Shown one piece after another: positions 24,835 to 33,722 of a stretch of 64,000 nucleotides of DNA. The DNA comes from Burkholderia diffusa (lineage in GTDB: Bacteria; Pseudomonadota; Gammaproteobacteria; Burkholderiales; Burkholderiaceae). The position numbers and the translations under genes are program-made. Numbering within the stretch: the stretch's first letter is position 1; every line of letters begins with the position of its first letter. Where the stretch lies: the NCBI RefSeq assembly GCF_902499115.1, contig NZ_CABVPN010000016.1, positions 115,992 through 179,991 of the forward strand. The letters run 5' to 3'. The notes under the pieces are model-generated. The model was not told the origin of the DNA. It did not search any database and saw only the letters and a list, made by a program, of their open reading frames with translations.

Positions 24835-26817
24835 TTAGATGTCCGCTTCGACGTCGTTGCCCTTTTCCTCGAGCCAGCCGCGTCGCGCGGCTGCCTCGCC
24901 CTTGCCCATCAGCATGGTCATCCGCGCGACGGTCGCCTCGTAGTCGAGTTCGCCGAGCTTCACCGGCATCAGGCGGCGCGTGTCGGGGTTCATCGTCGTG
25001 TCCCACAACTGCTCCGCGCTCATTTCGCCGAGACCCTTGAAGCGGCTGATGCTCCACTGCGTTTCGCGCACGCCGTCCTTGCGCAGCTTGTCGAGGGTCG
25101 CCTCGAGTTCGCCTTCGTCGAGCGCATAGAGCTTCTGCGCGGGCTTCTTGCCGCGCGCGGGCGCATCGACGCGGAACAGCGGCGGCCGCGCGACATGCAC
25201 GTGACCGCGCTCGATCAGTTGCGGGAAATGCTTGAAGAACAGCGTGAGCAGCAGCACCTGGATGTGCGAGCCGTCGACGTCCGCGTCCGACAGGATGCAG
25301 ATCTTGCCGTAGCGCAGATTCGACAGGTCGACGGTGTCGTCGGGGCTGTGCGGATCGACGCCGATCGCGACCGAGATGTCGTGAACCTCGTTGTTCGCGA
25401 ACAGGCGATCACGCTCGGTTTCCCACGTGTTCAGCACTTTGCCGCGCAGCGGCAGGATCGCCTGGTATTCCTTGTCGCGGCCCATCTTTGCGGAACCGCC
25501 CGCCGAGTCGCCCTCGACGAGAAACAACTCGTTGCGCGCGATATCTTCCGTCTCGCAATCAGTCAGCTTGCCCGGCAGCACCGCGACGCCCGAACTCTTG
25601 CGCTTCTCGACCTTCTGGCCCGCACGTGTGCGCGCCTGCGCCTGCTTGATCACCAGTTCGGCGAGCTTCTTGCCGTGCTCGACGTGCTGGTTCAGCCACA
25701 GTTCGAGCGCCGGACGCGAGAACGACGACACGAGCTTCACCGCGTCGCGGCTGTTCAGGCGTTCCTTGATCTGCCCCTGGAACTGCGGATCGAGCACCTT
25801 CGCGGACAGCACGAACGACACGCGCGCGAACACGTCTTCCGCGAGCAGCTTCACGCCCTTCGGCTGCAGGTTGTGCAGTTCGACGAAGCTCTTGACCGCC
25901 TGGTAGAGACCGTCACGCAAGCCCGACTCGTGCGTGCCGCCGGCCGGCGTCGGGATCAGGTTCACGTACGACTCGCGCACGAGCGATCCTTCCTCGCTCC
26001 ATGCGACGACCCACGACGCGCCTTCCCCTTCGGCGAAGGTCTCGTCGGTCGCACGCGCATCGGCGAAGCGCTCGCCCTCGAACAGCGGGATCAGCAGCTC
26101 GCTGCCGTTCATCTCGTCGAGCAGGTAGCCGCGCAGGCCGTCCTCGTACTTCCACGCCTGGCGTTCGCCGGTCTTCTCGTTGACGAGCACCACCTCGACG
26201 CCCGGCAGCAGCACGGCCTTCGAGCGCAGCAGACGCTGCAGCTCGCCAAGCGGCAGGTTCGGCGAATCGAAGTACTTCGGATTCGGCCAGACCCGCACGC
26301 GAGTGCCGGACTTCTTCTCACCGCGGCCCGCGCCTTGCGTCGCGAGCGGCTTCACGACGTCGCCTTCCGCGAAGCCGAGCTCGGCGATCTTGCCGTCGCG
26401 CCAGACCGTCACGTCGAGACGCGTCGCGAGTGCGTTCGTCACCGACACGCCGACGCCGTGCAGGCCACCCGAGAACGTGTACGCGCCGCCTGCAGCCTTG
26501 TCGAACTTGCCGCCCGCGTGCAGGCGCGTAAATACGATCTCGACGACCGGCACACCCTCTTCGGGGTGCATCCCGAACGGGATGCCGCGGCCGTCGTCCT
26601 CGACCGACACCGACTGGTCGGTATGCAGCGTGACCGTGATCTGCTTGCCGTAGCCGCCGAGCGCCTCGTCGGAGGCATTGTCGATGACTTCCTGAATGAT
26701 GTGCAGCGGATTTTCGGTACGGGTGTACATGCCGGGCCGCTGCTTGACCGGCTCAAGGCCCTTGAGCACCTTGATCGATGCTTCGCTATAGGCCGCGCTG
26801 GGCTTCTTCGTTGACAT
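24835..26817 (-). CDS. parE: DNA topoisomerase IV subunit B
   Basis: ParE is the ATPase subunit of topoisomerase IV. The 660-aa product has a GHKL domain (RPGMYTRTENPLHIIQEVID, DDGRGIPFG, GGLHGVGVSVTNALA) and a TOPRIM domain (EGDSAGGSAKMGRD, SDADVDGSHIQVLLLT). It lacks the long GyrB insertion and sits beside parC. The ATG at 26817 gives the standard N-terminus. The leader holds a long inverted repeat (26845-26873) that may regulate it. Confidence 0.95.
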   Translation of the reverse strand: MSTKKPSAAYSEASIKVLKGLEPVKQRPGMYTRTENPLHIIQEVIDNASDEALGGYGKQITVTLHTDQSVSVEDDGRGIPFGMHPEEGVPVVEIVFTRLHAGGKFDKAAGGAYTFSGGLHGVGVSVTNALATRLDVTVWRDGKIAELGFAEGDVVKPLATQGAGRGEKKSGTRVRVWPNPKYFDSPNLPLGELQRLLRSKAVLLPGVEVVLVNEKTGERQAWKYEDGLRGYLLDEMNGSELLIPLFEGERFADARATDETFAEGEGASWVVAWSEEGSLVRESYVNLIPTPAGGTHESGLRDGLYQAVKSFVELHNLQPKGVKLLAEDVFARVSFVLSAKVLDPQFQGQIKERLNSRDAVKLVSSFSRPALELWLNQHVEHGKKLAELVIKQAQARTRAGQKVEKRKSSGVAVLPGKLTDCETEDIARNELFLVEGDSAGGSAKMGRDKEYQAILPLRGKVLNTWETERDRLFANNEVHDISVAIGVDPHSPDDTVDLSNLRYGKICILSDADVDGSHIQVLLLTLFFKHFPQLIERGHVHVARPPLFRVDAPARGKKPAQKLYALDEGELEATLDKLRKDGVRETQWSISRFKGLGEMSAEQLWDTTMNPDTRRLMPVKLGELDYEATVARMTMLMGKGEAAARRGWLEEKGNDVEADI

Positions 26818-26844
26818 AGGCGCTGAATTTCGTCATTCATCGGG

Positions 26845-26873
26845 ACGTTGTCCACACTTCGTGTGGACAACGT
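26845..26873. promoter_or_regulatory. Inverted repeat with DnaA-box-like arms upstream of parE
   Basis: The 13-bp arms ACGTTGTCCACAC (26845-26857) and GTGTGGACAACGT (26861-26873) are separated by 3 bp. Each arm contains TTGTCCACA, one mismatch from the DnaA box TTATCCACA, and a third GTGGACAA follows at about 26875. It ends 28 bp from the parE start codon, so it could be an operator or a leader hairpin. Confidence 0.55.
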
Positions 26874-27040
26874 CGTGGACAAAACGTTGAGTTCCGTAAA
26901 AAAGCGAATCGAAACAACGGTGTGCTTGGACTGCTCCGAAAGCGGGCGCGCGGCATTCGCTGCGCTGCCCGGGACGCGCGGTATTTTACTGGTTCCGCGT
27001 GGCGCGCCGTAGCAAGATCACTCACACGGCGCACGGGGCG

Positions 27041-28990
27041 TCAGACCGGCTTGCGCTTTGCCTCGAGCGTCTCCCACCGCTCGAGCGCGGCGAGGAGCTC
27101 GTCATCGATCGCCGCGAACCGTTCGGTCAGGCGCGTGCCTTCCTGCGGATCCTTCGCGAAGATCGAACCATCCTCGAGCTGCGCATTGATCGTCTTCTGT
27201 TCTTCCTCGAGCGCCGCGATCTTCTCCGGCAGCCCATCGAGTTCGCGCTGCTCGTTGAACGACAGCTTCACCGTGCGCTGTGCGTTGCGGCCGGCCGCGC
27301 TTTTCGCCGCGTCTTCCTTGACCGGCGCCGCTTCCTTCACCGCGCGCTTCGCCGCCTCCTGCTGCGCGAGCTGCTGCGAACGCTCGCTCTGGATCTGCCA
27401 GTCGGTGAAGCCGCCGACGTATTCGCGCCACTTGCCGTCGCCCTCGGCCGCGATCACCGACGTCACGACGTTGTCGAGGAACGCGCGATCGTGGCTGACG
27501 AGCAGCACCGTGCCGTCGTAGTCGGCCAGCAGCTCTTCGAGCAGTTCGAGCGTCGGGATGTCGAGGTCGTTGGTCGGTTCGTCGAGCACCAGCACGTTGG
27601 CCGGACGCGCAAACAGGCGCGCGAGCAGCAGCCGGTTGCGCTCGCCGCCCGACAGCGACTTCACCGGCGAGCGTGCGCGCTCAGGCGCGAACAGGAAGTC
27701 GCCGAGATAGCTCATCACGTGCTTGCGCACGCCGCCGATCTCGACCCATTCGCTTCCGGGGCTGATCGTGTCGGCCAGGCTCTTTTCCTGGTCGAGCTGC
27801 GCGCGCATCTGGTCGAAGTACGCGACCTGCAGGTTCGTGCCGGTGCGCACCGTGCCTTCGTCGGGCTTCAGCTCGCCGAGGATCAGCTTGAGCAGCGTGG
27901 TCTTGCCCGCGCCGTTCGGGCCGACGAAGCCGATCTTGTCGCCGCGCATGACCGTCGTCGAGAAGCGCTCGACGACCGCGCGGCCGCCGTAGCGCTTCGT
28001 CACGTCCGTCAGCTCCGCGACGATCTTGCCCGACTTCTCGCCCTGCGCGACGTCGAGCTTCACGTTGCCCTGCGAATTGCGGCGCTCCGCGCGCTCGTTG
28101 CGCATCTGCTCGAGCCGCGCGATGCGGCCGACGCTGCGCGTGCGGCGCGCCTCGACGCCCTTGCGGATCCAAACTTCTTCCTGCGCGAGCAGCTTGTCGA
28201 ACTTCTCGTTTTCCACGCGCTCGACTTCGAGCTGCTGCGCCTTGCGCGTCTGGTACGCGGAGAAATTGCCCGGATACGACAGCAGCCGGCCGCGATCGAG
28301 CTCGACGATGCGCGTCGCGACGCGGTCGAGGAACGCGCGATCGTGGGTGATGAACAGCAGGCCCGCGCGCTGCGCGACGAGCAGTTCTTCCAGCCAGCGG
28401 ATGCCGTCGAAGTCGAGGTGGTTGGTCGGTTCGTCGAGCAGCAGCACGTCGGGCTGCACCACGAGCGCGCGCGCCAGCGCGACACGCTTCTGCATCCCGC
28501 CCGACAGCGCGTCGACCTGCGCATCGCCGTCCGTCAGGCCGATCTGCGCGAGCGTCATCGATACGCGCGTACGCCAATTCCACGCATCGTGCGCATCGAG
28601 TGACGACTGCAGCGCGTTCATCCGCGCGAGCAACGCGTCGTGCTCGGCGCCTTCGGGCGTCTCCGCAAGGCGGTGCGCGATCGAATCGTATTCTTCGAGC
28701 ACTTCGCGCGTGTGCGTGAGCCCCGATGCGACGGCCTCGAACACGGTCGCGCCCGGTTCGAATTCCGGCTCCTGCGGCACGTAGACGGTCACAAGCTCCT
28801 GCTGGCGCGTAATCAGCCCGTCGTCGGGCTTCGCCAGCCCGGCGACGATCTTCAGCAGCGACGACTTGCCCGCGCCGTTGCGACCGATCAGGCCGACGCG
28901 CTCGCCGGCCTCCAGCGAGAAATCCGCGTGATCGAGCAACGCGACGTGACCGAACGCGAGTTGCGCGCCGGTAATGGAATAAAGCGACAT
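27041..28990 (-). CDS. uup: ABC-F ATPase, Uup-like
   Basis: This 649-aa soluble protein has two ABC ATPase domains. Walker A sites are GRNGAGKSSLLK and GPNGAGKTTLLK, with signature motifs LSGGMQKR and LSGGERNR and DEPTNHLDFDG/DEPTNDLDIP at Walker B. A C-terminal charged coiled coil (LDGLPEKIAALEEEQKTINA region) is typical of Uup. ABC-F proteins act on ribosomes or DNA junctions rather than transport. ATG 28990 matches the family N-terminus (MSLYSITGAQLAFG). The symbol is assigned by architecture, so it is moderately secure. Confidence 0.85.
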   Translation of the reverse strand: MSLYSITGAQLAFGHVALLDHADFSLEAGERVGLIGRNGAGKSSLLKIVAGLAKPDDGLITRQQELVTVYVPQEPEFEPGATVFEAVASGLTHTREVLEEYDSIAHRLAETPEGAEHDALLARMNALQSSLDAHDAWNWRTRVSMTLAQIGLTDGDAQVDALSGGMQKRVALARALVVQPDVLLLDEPTNHLDFDGIRWLEELLVAQRAGLLFITHDRAFLDRVATRIVELDRGRLLSYPGNFSAYQTRKAQQLEVERVENEKFDKLLAQEEVWIRKGVEARRTRSVGRIARLEQMRNERAERRNSQGNVKLDVAQGEKSGKIVAELTDVTKRYGGRAVVERFSTTVMRGDKIGFVGPNGAGKTTLLKLILGELKPDEGTVRTGTNLQVAYFDQMRAQLDQEKSLADTISPGSEWVEIGGVRKHVMSYLGDFLFAPERARSPVKSLSGGERNRLLLARLFARPANVLVLDEPTNDLDIPTLELLEELLADYDGTVLLVSHDRAFLDNVVTSVIAAEGDGKWREYVGGFTDWQIQSERSQQLAQQEAAKRAVKEAAPVKEDAAKSAAGRNAQRTVKLSFNEQRELDGLPEKIAALEEEQKTINAQLEDGSIFAKDPQEGTRLTERFAAIDDELLAALERWETLEAKRKPV

Positions 28991-29152
28991 GGGGAGGCGG
29001 CGAAGAGAGAAATCGGAAGCGCCCATTGTACCGGTGGCGGGCGCCTGCGCCGGGATGGCCGGACGGACTAGGCCGGTGCGCGGTTCATTTCGTGCCGTGG
29101 CGGGCATCCGGCCGCACCTTCCCGGCCGGGTGCCCGCATGCGGAAGATGCGA

Positions 29153-29557
29153 TTACTTTACGTTGACCGAGATCGTCGAGCTCAGCTCGGGACCGTACGA
29201 GCGGTGCGCGCCGTCGCCGAGCTGCAGCGTCAGCGTGTGCTGGCCGGGCGGCAGCTTCACATCGGTTTCGGTCTGGCCCTTGCCGAAGTGCAGCGAATGG
29301 TCTGTCGCGGGGATCACGTCGCCCTTCGGCACCGGCTGGCCGTCGATCAGCAGGTGATGGTGGCCCGTGTCCGGCGTCATGTCGCCGGCCGGCTTGAGCC
29401 CCATGCCTTCGAGGCCGAACTTCACGTGCACGGGGCTCGACACCGTCGCGCCATCCTTCGGCTCGACGAAGAACACGCGCGCCTCGGCACGCGCGAGCGT
29501 CGACACGGCCAATGCCGCGACACATACCGCACCTGCGATCCACTTCTTGTTGAGCAT
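29153..29557 (-). CDS. Periplasmic DUF4399 protein
   Basis: This 134-aa protein has a Sec signal peptide (KKWIAGAVCVAALAVSTLARA, cleavage after ARA). The mature domain contains VFFVEPKDGATVSSPVHVKF, DTGHHHLLID and LPPGQHTLTLQLGD, the DUF4399 pattern with a histidine cluster. It is likely periplasmic, with the HHH possibly binding metal (inference). The ATG at 29557 has GGAGAAAACG upstream; the longer frame start is rejected. Confidence 0.88.
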   Translation of the reverse strand: MLNKKWIAGAVCVAALAVSTLARAEARVFFVEPKDGATVSSPVHVKFGLEGMGLKPAGDMTPDTGHHHLLIDGQPVPKGDVIPATDHSLHFGKGQTETDVKLPPGQHTLTLQLGDGAHRSYGPELSSTISVNVK

Positions 29558-29754
29558 CGTTTTCTCCTTCAGATTGAAAGGCTCACGAAGCATACACTGC
29601 GTGCCCGGCCCGCGCGATGATGGAAATTGTTCGCGATGCGCACGTTTAAAACGACGTTGCGGAGGCGTTCGGCGAAATTCCGGTACCATTGCGCCTTTCG
29701 TCCGCCGGACACACGGCGTGCGGCATCACAGATCTTCATCATTCCGAGCACCAC

Positions 29755-29937
29755 ATGAGCGAAGTAACCGAATACCAGAGCTGGGTCTGCCTGATTTGCG
29801 GGTGGGTCTACAACGAAGCGGAAGGCCTGCCCGACGAGGGTATCCCCGCCGGCACCCGTTTCGCCGACATTCCCGCCGACTGGCGCTGCCCGCTGTGCGA
29901 CGTGGGCAAGGAAGATTTCGTCGTCGTCGATTTCTGA
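29755..29937 (+). CDS. Rubredoxin
   Basis: This 60-aa one-iron redox protein has the two CxxC loops WVCLICGWVYNEAEG and WRCPLCDVGKEDF that coordinate iron. It acts as a small electron carrier, classically for alkane hydroxylases or oxidative-stress enzymes. The ATG at 29755 gives the standard rubredoxin length. It is the last core gene before the accessory block. Confidence 0.95.
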   Translation: MSEVTEYQSWVCLICGWVYNEAEGLPDEGIPAGTRFADIPADWRCPLCDVGKEDFVVVDF

Positions 29938-30084
29938 TTCGGGCTTCCGGACACGATCGAGCGCGCGCGGCGCGCATCGGCACGCATTCCGTCCGCCGAG
30001 GCGCCGCGCGTTTGCTATGCTCTGCGCGCTGTCCACATCGCCGTCCCGTTCGCGTCTTCTGTACGCGAAACTGCGAACATGGCT

Positions 30085-30120
30085 CTCCCCGTAGTTCAGG
30101 GGATGGAATGATAAGCGCAA
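30085..30120 (+). pseudogene. tRNA-Arg-like 5' fragment
   Basis: CTCCCCGTAGTTCA (30085-30098) is identical to the first 14 nt of the intact tRNA-Arg gene at 46621. After a diverged stretch, AAGCGC (30113-30118) again matches the anticodon stem. No 3' half follows. It marks the left edge of the CDI/phage block and may be a relic of the original attachment site. Confidence 0.4.
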
Positions 30121-30172
30121 GGCTTGTCCCGCAAGACTTCCACCTTTTGCTGTAGCAAATTTTTAGCACGCG

Positions 30173-30193
30173 AAAAAACCCGCTCGTAGCGGG
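30173..30193 (-). terminator. Terminator of the CDI operon
   Basis: CCCGCT (30179-30184) pairs with AGCGGG (30188-30193) around a 3-nt loop, and the minus strand then reads TTTTTT (30173-30178). It lies about 45 bp after the stop codon of the TpsB transporter gene. Confidence 0.85.
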
Positions 30194-30236
30194 CTTTGCG
30201 AAACGACCAAATCCGCGCAAACTCGCCGTCTCTTGC

Positions 30237-31997
30237 CTAAAACTGTCCGGTCAACTGAAACCCGACCGTCACACGGGCCGTCGGGAACCCGGACGGTTTG
30301 TACACTGGCGTACCGGCGAATAAATCGTATCCGTATGCGCCATAGCGCGTGCCAATACTGCCCTTGACGCCGATCACCGCGCCGGCCAATTGCGTACCAA
30401 CAAGCGCGACCGGTTGTGGCCCCCATACCCGGCCATAATCCAGTCCCGCGTAAATCGCTTGCCCTGTTTGACCGATAGGCATCTGCAGTTCGTTACGCCA
30501 ATACAGGCCGCGCGCAGCCGCCAACATCGTCTCACCATCGAAGCCGCGCACCGTGTATCGGCTGCCGATGGTCAGGTCATCGATGTAGTACAGCGTGTTC
30601 CCCGTGTATTGACCGTGAACGCTTGTTACGTAGCGGAAAGGTTGCTTTGCGACCGCGAACGGCACCGATAGATTCGCATCGAGCACCGCCATTCGATAAC
30701 GGTAGGTCGGGCCGCCGCCTGCCGCGAGTATGTCGTCCCGCGCACCCAATCCGCCGACGCCCTGACGATAGGCTAACGTACCGTCAAACTGGGCACCGTC
30801 GAAGTAGTGACGATCGGTCAGGCCGAATTCGAGCACCGTGTTGTTGCGCCGCTGCTGCGTGATTTCCGTGTCTTCGATAAAGCTTTCGCCGAAGCGGCGC
30901 GACAGACGGACGTATGCACCGAGTACATCGTTCTGACTACGCGCCAACACGCGAGCCAGCTTGAAATCGATCGTCTTCGAATTGCCGCTCGCGACGAACG
31001 TCTGATTCACGCCGGCAATCTGCTGATAGTACGTGTTCGTGTATGCGGCCAGCGTCGCCGTCCAGTAGCCCCACGGAATCGAATAGAAGCCATTCCATCC
31101 GTGCGACCCAAGGCGCTTGTCACCGAATTCGAGGTCTTGACTGACGCCGACGTTAAACACGTCGTTCAAGCCCAACGGGTTATCGATGCCGATCGACAGA
31201 TTGCCCTGCAGTTTGCCTGTCGCACGCGTACCCGAATTATCGATAGATGCAACAATAGTCCACGGCTTGCCGCGCTTCACGTCCAGGACCACATCGCTTT
31301 CGCCCGGTTGGTCTGCCGGAACGATTTGCATCGATACGTCCTGACTGGTGACGCGTTTCATTTGCTCCAGACCCTGCTCCAGATCGCGCAGGTTCAGCAC
31401 TTCGCCATCGCCGGTTGGAAATGCGGTCTTCCAAGTGCCGCGCAATTTCTCGTCAGCGAAACGCACGTGCCGAATCGTGCCCGGCACCAACGCAAGCTTC
31501 AACGTTCCCGTCGTCAAGTCTTGCTCCGGCAGCAATACGCGCGTCGTGATGTAGCCGCGTGCCAAGATTTCCCGAGACAGCCCCTTAACGATCGTATCGA
31601 GACCTTGCTTGCCAACACACTGGCCCGCATAGTGGGCGAGCCATTCGCGCGCGAAGGCGAAGCGATCCATCGGCAGCGCGGATGCACCGGCCGACCTTGC
31701 GGCATCGGGGAGCGAATCCGGCACGTCGAGCGCGAAACGGTCAACACGGAAACACGGCTGTTCGCTCGGCAATGGCGGGTAGGTTTCGGCGTGCGGCACT
31801 TCCGACCGCACTGAAGGGGCACGCAACGCAGCGTCGCGCTGCTGTGCGTCGCGTTGCTGTTGTGCCTGCCGGTCCTGTTCCGCGTTTGCGCGTGCGGCGG
31901 CGGCTTGGTCGGCAGGCGTCGGGGTCTGCTGCGCTTGCACTGATAACGACACCAAGACATGGAATGGCAATGCCGCCAGCCGTATTGTATTTTTCAT
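30237..31997 (-). CDS. bcpB: Two-partner secretion outer-membrane transporter (BcpB/CdiB type)
   Basis: This 586-aa Omp85/TpsB-family protein exports the large exoprotein encoded upstream. It has a signal peptide, a Gln/Ala-rich linker helix region (about 25-60), a POTRA region with CFRVDRFALDVPD and GYITTRVLLPEQDL, and a C-terminal 16-strand-type barrel with the loop-6 motif TVRGFDGE and a terminal Phe. The gene is last in the operon after exoprotein and immunity genes, which is the Burkholderia bcpA-I-(O)-B order rather than the E. coli cdiBAI order. A terminator follows at 30173. Confidence 0.9.
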   Translation of the reverse strand: MKNTIRLAALPFHVLVSLSVQAQQTPTPADQAAAARANAEQDRQAQQQRDAQQRDAALRAPSVRSEVPHAETYPPLPSEQPCFRVDRFALDVPDSLPDAARSAGASALPMDRFAFAREWLAHYAGQCVGKQGLDTIVKGLSREILARGYITTRVLLPEQDLTTGTLKLALVPGTIRHVRFADEKLRGTWKTAFPTGDGEVLNLRDLEQGLEQMKRVTSQDVSMQIVPADQPGESDVVLDVKRGKPWTIVASIDNSGTRATGKLQGNLSIGIDNPLGLNDVFNVGVSQDLEFGDKRLGSHGWNGFYSIPWGYWTATLAAYTNTYYQQIAGVNQTFVASGNSKTIDFKLARVLARSQNDVLGAYVRLSRRFGESFIEDTEITQQRRNNTVLEFGLTDRHYFDGAQFDGTLAYRQGVGGLGARDDILAAGGGPTYRYRMAVLDANLSVPFAVAKQPFRYVTSVHGQYTGNTLYYIDDLTIGSRYTVRGFDGETMLAAARGLYWRNELQMPIGQTGQAIYAGLDYGRVWGPQPVALVGTQLAGAVIGVKGSIGTRYGAYGYDLFAGTPVYKPSGFPTARVTVGFQLTGQF

Positions 31998-32065
31998 TTT
32001 AGGATTACTTTCTGATCCGCATCTACGCGGCCATCAGTCTTTAATAAATCAATATTAAATATCAA

Positions 32066-32731
32066 TCAATGAAATGTCTTATATTCCCCAGATCGCCACC
32101 CACCCAAAAGTTTTTTCAGAAATTCGTTATCACTCGACGAAACAACCCGATCACCTATCCCAAGTTCAATCGCATTATAATTACACGCAACACTTACCCC
32201 GGGCGGCAGGGCTAGAAATGGCACAACCCATGGGACATTTATTGCAACCTCAAATAGCGAACAAAATTTCCCTTCATTACCTTGCCCACCACTTTCCAAG
32301 AAGAACCATCCGGAATCACCGTCCTGCTGCGACTCGCGATTCATAACGAACTCCTTTGCCAATAAGAAGGCGGGAGAGACGATGCTCCTCTGCAAGAGCG
32401 ACGGGAAATCGGGCTCAGCACCTGCCTGTGCGCACAACTCCCTCTGCAAATACAAATCCCTAAGAGTTTTATTTATGGAAAATTCCCAATTTATCGGCAT
32501 AGCACCAAAATCCGGCTCCCACAACTCCAAATCGCCGCAATCGTCGCTCTTCAACATTAAAATCATCCATCCGAATTGAACGGTCTCACCGGCATTGAAT
32601 CTCTTCCCAAGGCGAATCTCGTTTTGGAAATATGAAAACAAAGATCCAACAGTCGACTGGCAATCACCATTCGCTGATGCAACAAAATTTTGATGATTTA
32701 ATGATTTGTTGAAATTCGATCGCAAAATCAT
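32066..32731 (-). CDS. Imm33/DUF2185-type immunity protein
   Basis: This 221-aa AT-rich gene encodes a protein whose C-terminal half reads SPAFLLAKEFVMNRES, then DSGWFFLESGGQGNEG and WVVPFLALPPG. This follows the DUF2185/Imm33 pattern (an opening valine/leucine strand, DSGW, a second-half 'iipyL..p.G'). The N-terminal half (residues 1-100) is not recognised. Its place between the toxin gene and bcpB suggests an immunity gene, possibly an orphan for a different toxin. It starts at ATG 32731, 68 bp upstream of bcpB. Confidence 0.6.
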   Translation of the reverse strand: MILRSNFNKSLNHQNFVASANGDCQSTVGSLFSYFQNEIRLGKRFNAGETVQFGWMILMLKSDDCGDLELWEPDFGAMPINWEFSINKTLRDLYLQRELCAQAGAEPDFPSLLQRSIVSPAFLLAKEFVMNRESQQDGDSGWFFLESGGQGNEGKFCSLFEVAINVPWVVPFLALPPGVSVACNYNAIELGIGDRVVSSSDNEFLKKLLGGWRSGEYKTFH

Positions 32732-32801
32732 GACAAGTCACCCAGAGACAGCCAACGCGCGTACATTTTCATTGCCGGTCAAATGTCGTACCATGCCCCA
32801 T

Positions 32802-33098
32802 TTATTCCAACCCTAAATTTTCGGGCAGATCATTTACAAAGTCCGCCCGCTCGGCGTAGTCATTAGCCCAACCACGAATACATTCAGCAACCTCATTTTT
32901 ATCGTGCTCAGGCATGCACCGCAACTCCTCAACCAATTGCTCCATTGCTTCAATTGATGCATCCGGATCAAGAACTCCTTCGCCAGAGAACTCCAAAAAT
33001 ACAGCCACATCAATAATTGCCTTAACGAGGTGTTTATTTTGCATTTCTATTAATCCCACCTCAAGGAACGCTTGGAAATATGAAAATCGGTCAGACAT
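32802..33098 (-). CDS. Small acidic protein, probable immunity protein
   Basis: This 98-aa acidic protein contains MQNKHLVKAIIDVAVFLEF and ASIEAMEQLVEELRCMPEHD. No family is recognised. The start overlaps the stop region of the preceding gene by 8 nt, so the two are probably coupled. Size, acidity, low GC and position next to a polymorphic toxin gene all suggest an immunity function; this is inference from context. Confidence 0.55.
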   Translation of the reverse strand: MSDRFSYFQAFLEVGLIEMQNKHLVKAIIDVAVFLEFSGEGVLDPDASIEAMEQLVEELRCMPEHDKNEVAECIRGWANDYAERADFVNDLPENLGLE

Positions 33099-33717
33099 CC
33101 GTCGTCATCAGCGGGCGAATAACATCCCATGCGTAAGGGATAGCCACATTTAAATACCACCCCCAATACATCCGCCGAGCGTCAATACCACCCTTATTCT
33201 CCCAAACTGCACTTCCCGACGTGGCCAACGCCGCATAAAAACTCGCATCCCAATCATCTGGCGGCACCTGCTTTTCGCTTTCGCCAACAATATCGAAATT
33301 GGTATCAAAAAGGATTGTATTGATAGCAGCAAATGATGCCATGCCAGCATAAACGGAGCAAAATGCCGCCTCTCCATTCTCAAGCAGGTCTATCACTTTT
33401 GTATGGAATTCACCATTTTCTGCTCTCAAAATCTTCAGGTCATACTTACCCAGAAGCGCTGCCACCCCTTTTTCTAAATTCTGCTGCGCGCTCTGCAGCA
33501 CGTCTTCATAGGGCCTAATTACGTGCAAAACCTTACTTGCGCAAATATGCGCGAGTCGTGCGCGTCGCAAGTACCCTGCGTCGTGCGACTCCTTGGATGA
33601 CAGCTCCTCAATCACAAGGAGAATGGTTTTTCGGCTGCTGGCCGGAAGCTCACCGTCTTGCGTAATGCATCGAAGCGCAAGTTCAAGCTCTTGGGTCAAA
33701 CGCGGTGGCATTGTCAT
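33091..33717 (-). CDS. bcpI: Probable cognate immunity protein (BcpI position)
   Basis: This 208-aa mostly helical protein begins MTMPPRLTQELELALRCI and contains ARLAHICASKVLHVIRPYED and AAFCSVYAGMASFAAINTIL. It lies directly after the toxin gene; a GTG at 33726 would overlap the toxin stop, but the ATG at 33717 has a better ribosome binding site (GGAAG, 8 nt). Position defines it as the likely antidote to the deaminase toxin. It resembles the all-helical Imm5-type proteins in pattern, a recollection I cannot verify. The gene is much lower in GC than core genes. Confidence 0.65.
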   Translation of the reverse strand: MTMPPRLTQELELALRCITQDGELPASSRKTILLVIEELSSKESHDAGYLRRARLAHICASKVLHVIRPYEDVLQSAQQNLEKGVAALLGKYDLKILRAENGEFHTKVIDLLENGEAAFCSVYAGMASFAAINTILFDTNFDIVGESEKQVPPDDWDASFYAALATSGSAVWENKGGIDARRMYWGWYLNVAIPYAWDVIRPLMTTDV

Positions 33718-33722
33718 ATTCT

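Noticed and set aside
24730..26814. 694-aa open frame on the plus strand opposite parE
   Set aside because: It is an antisense shadow of parE; the parE frame has all domain motifs.
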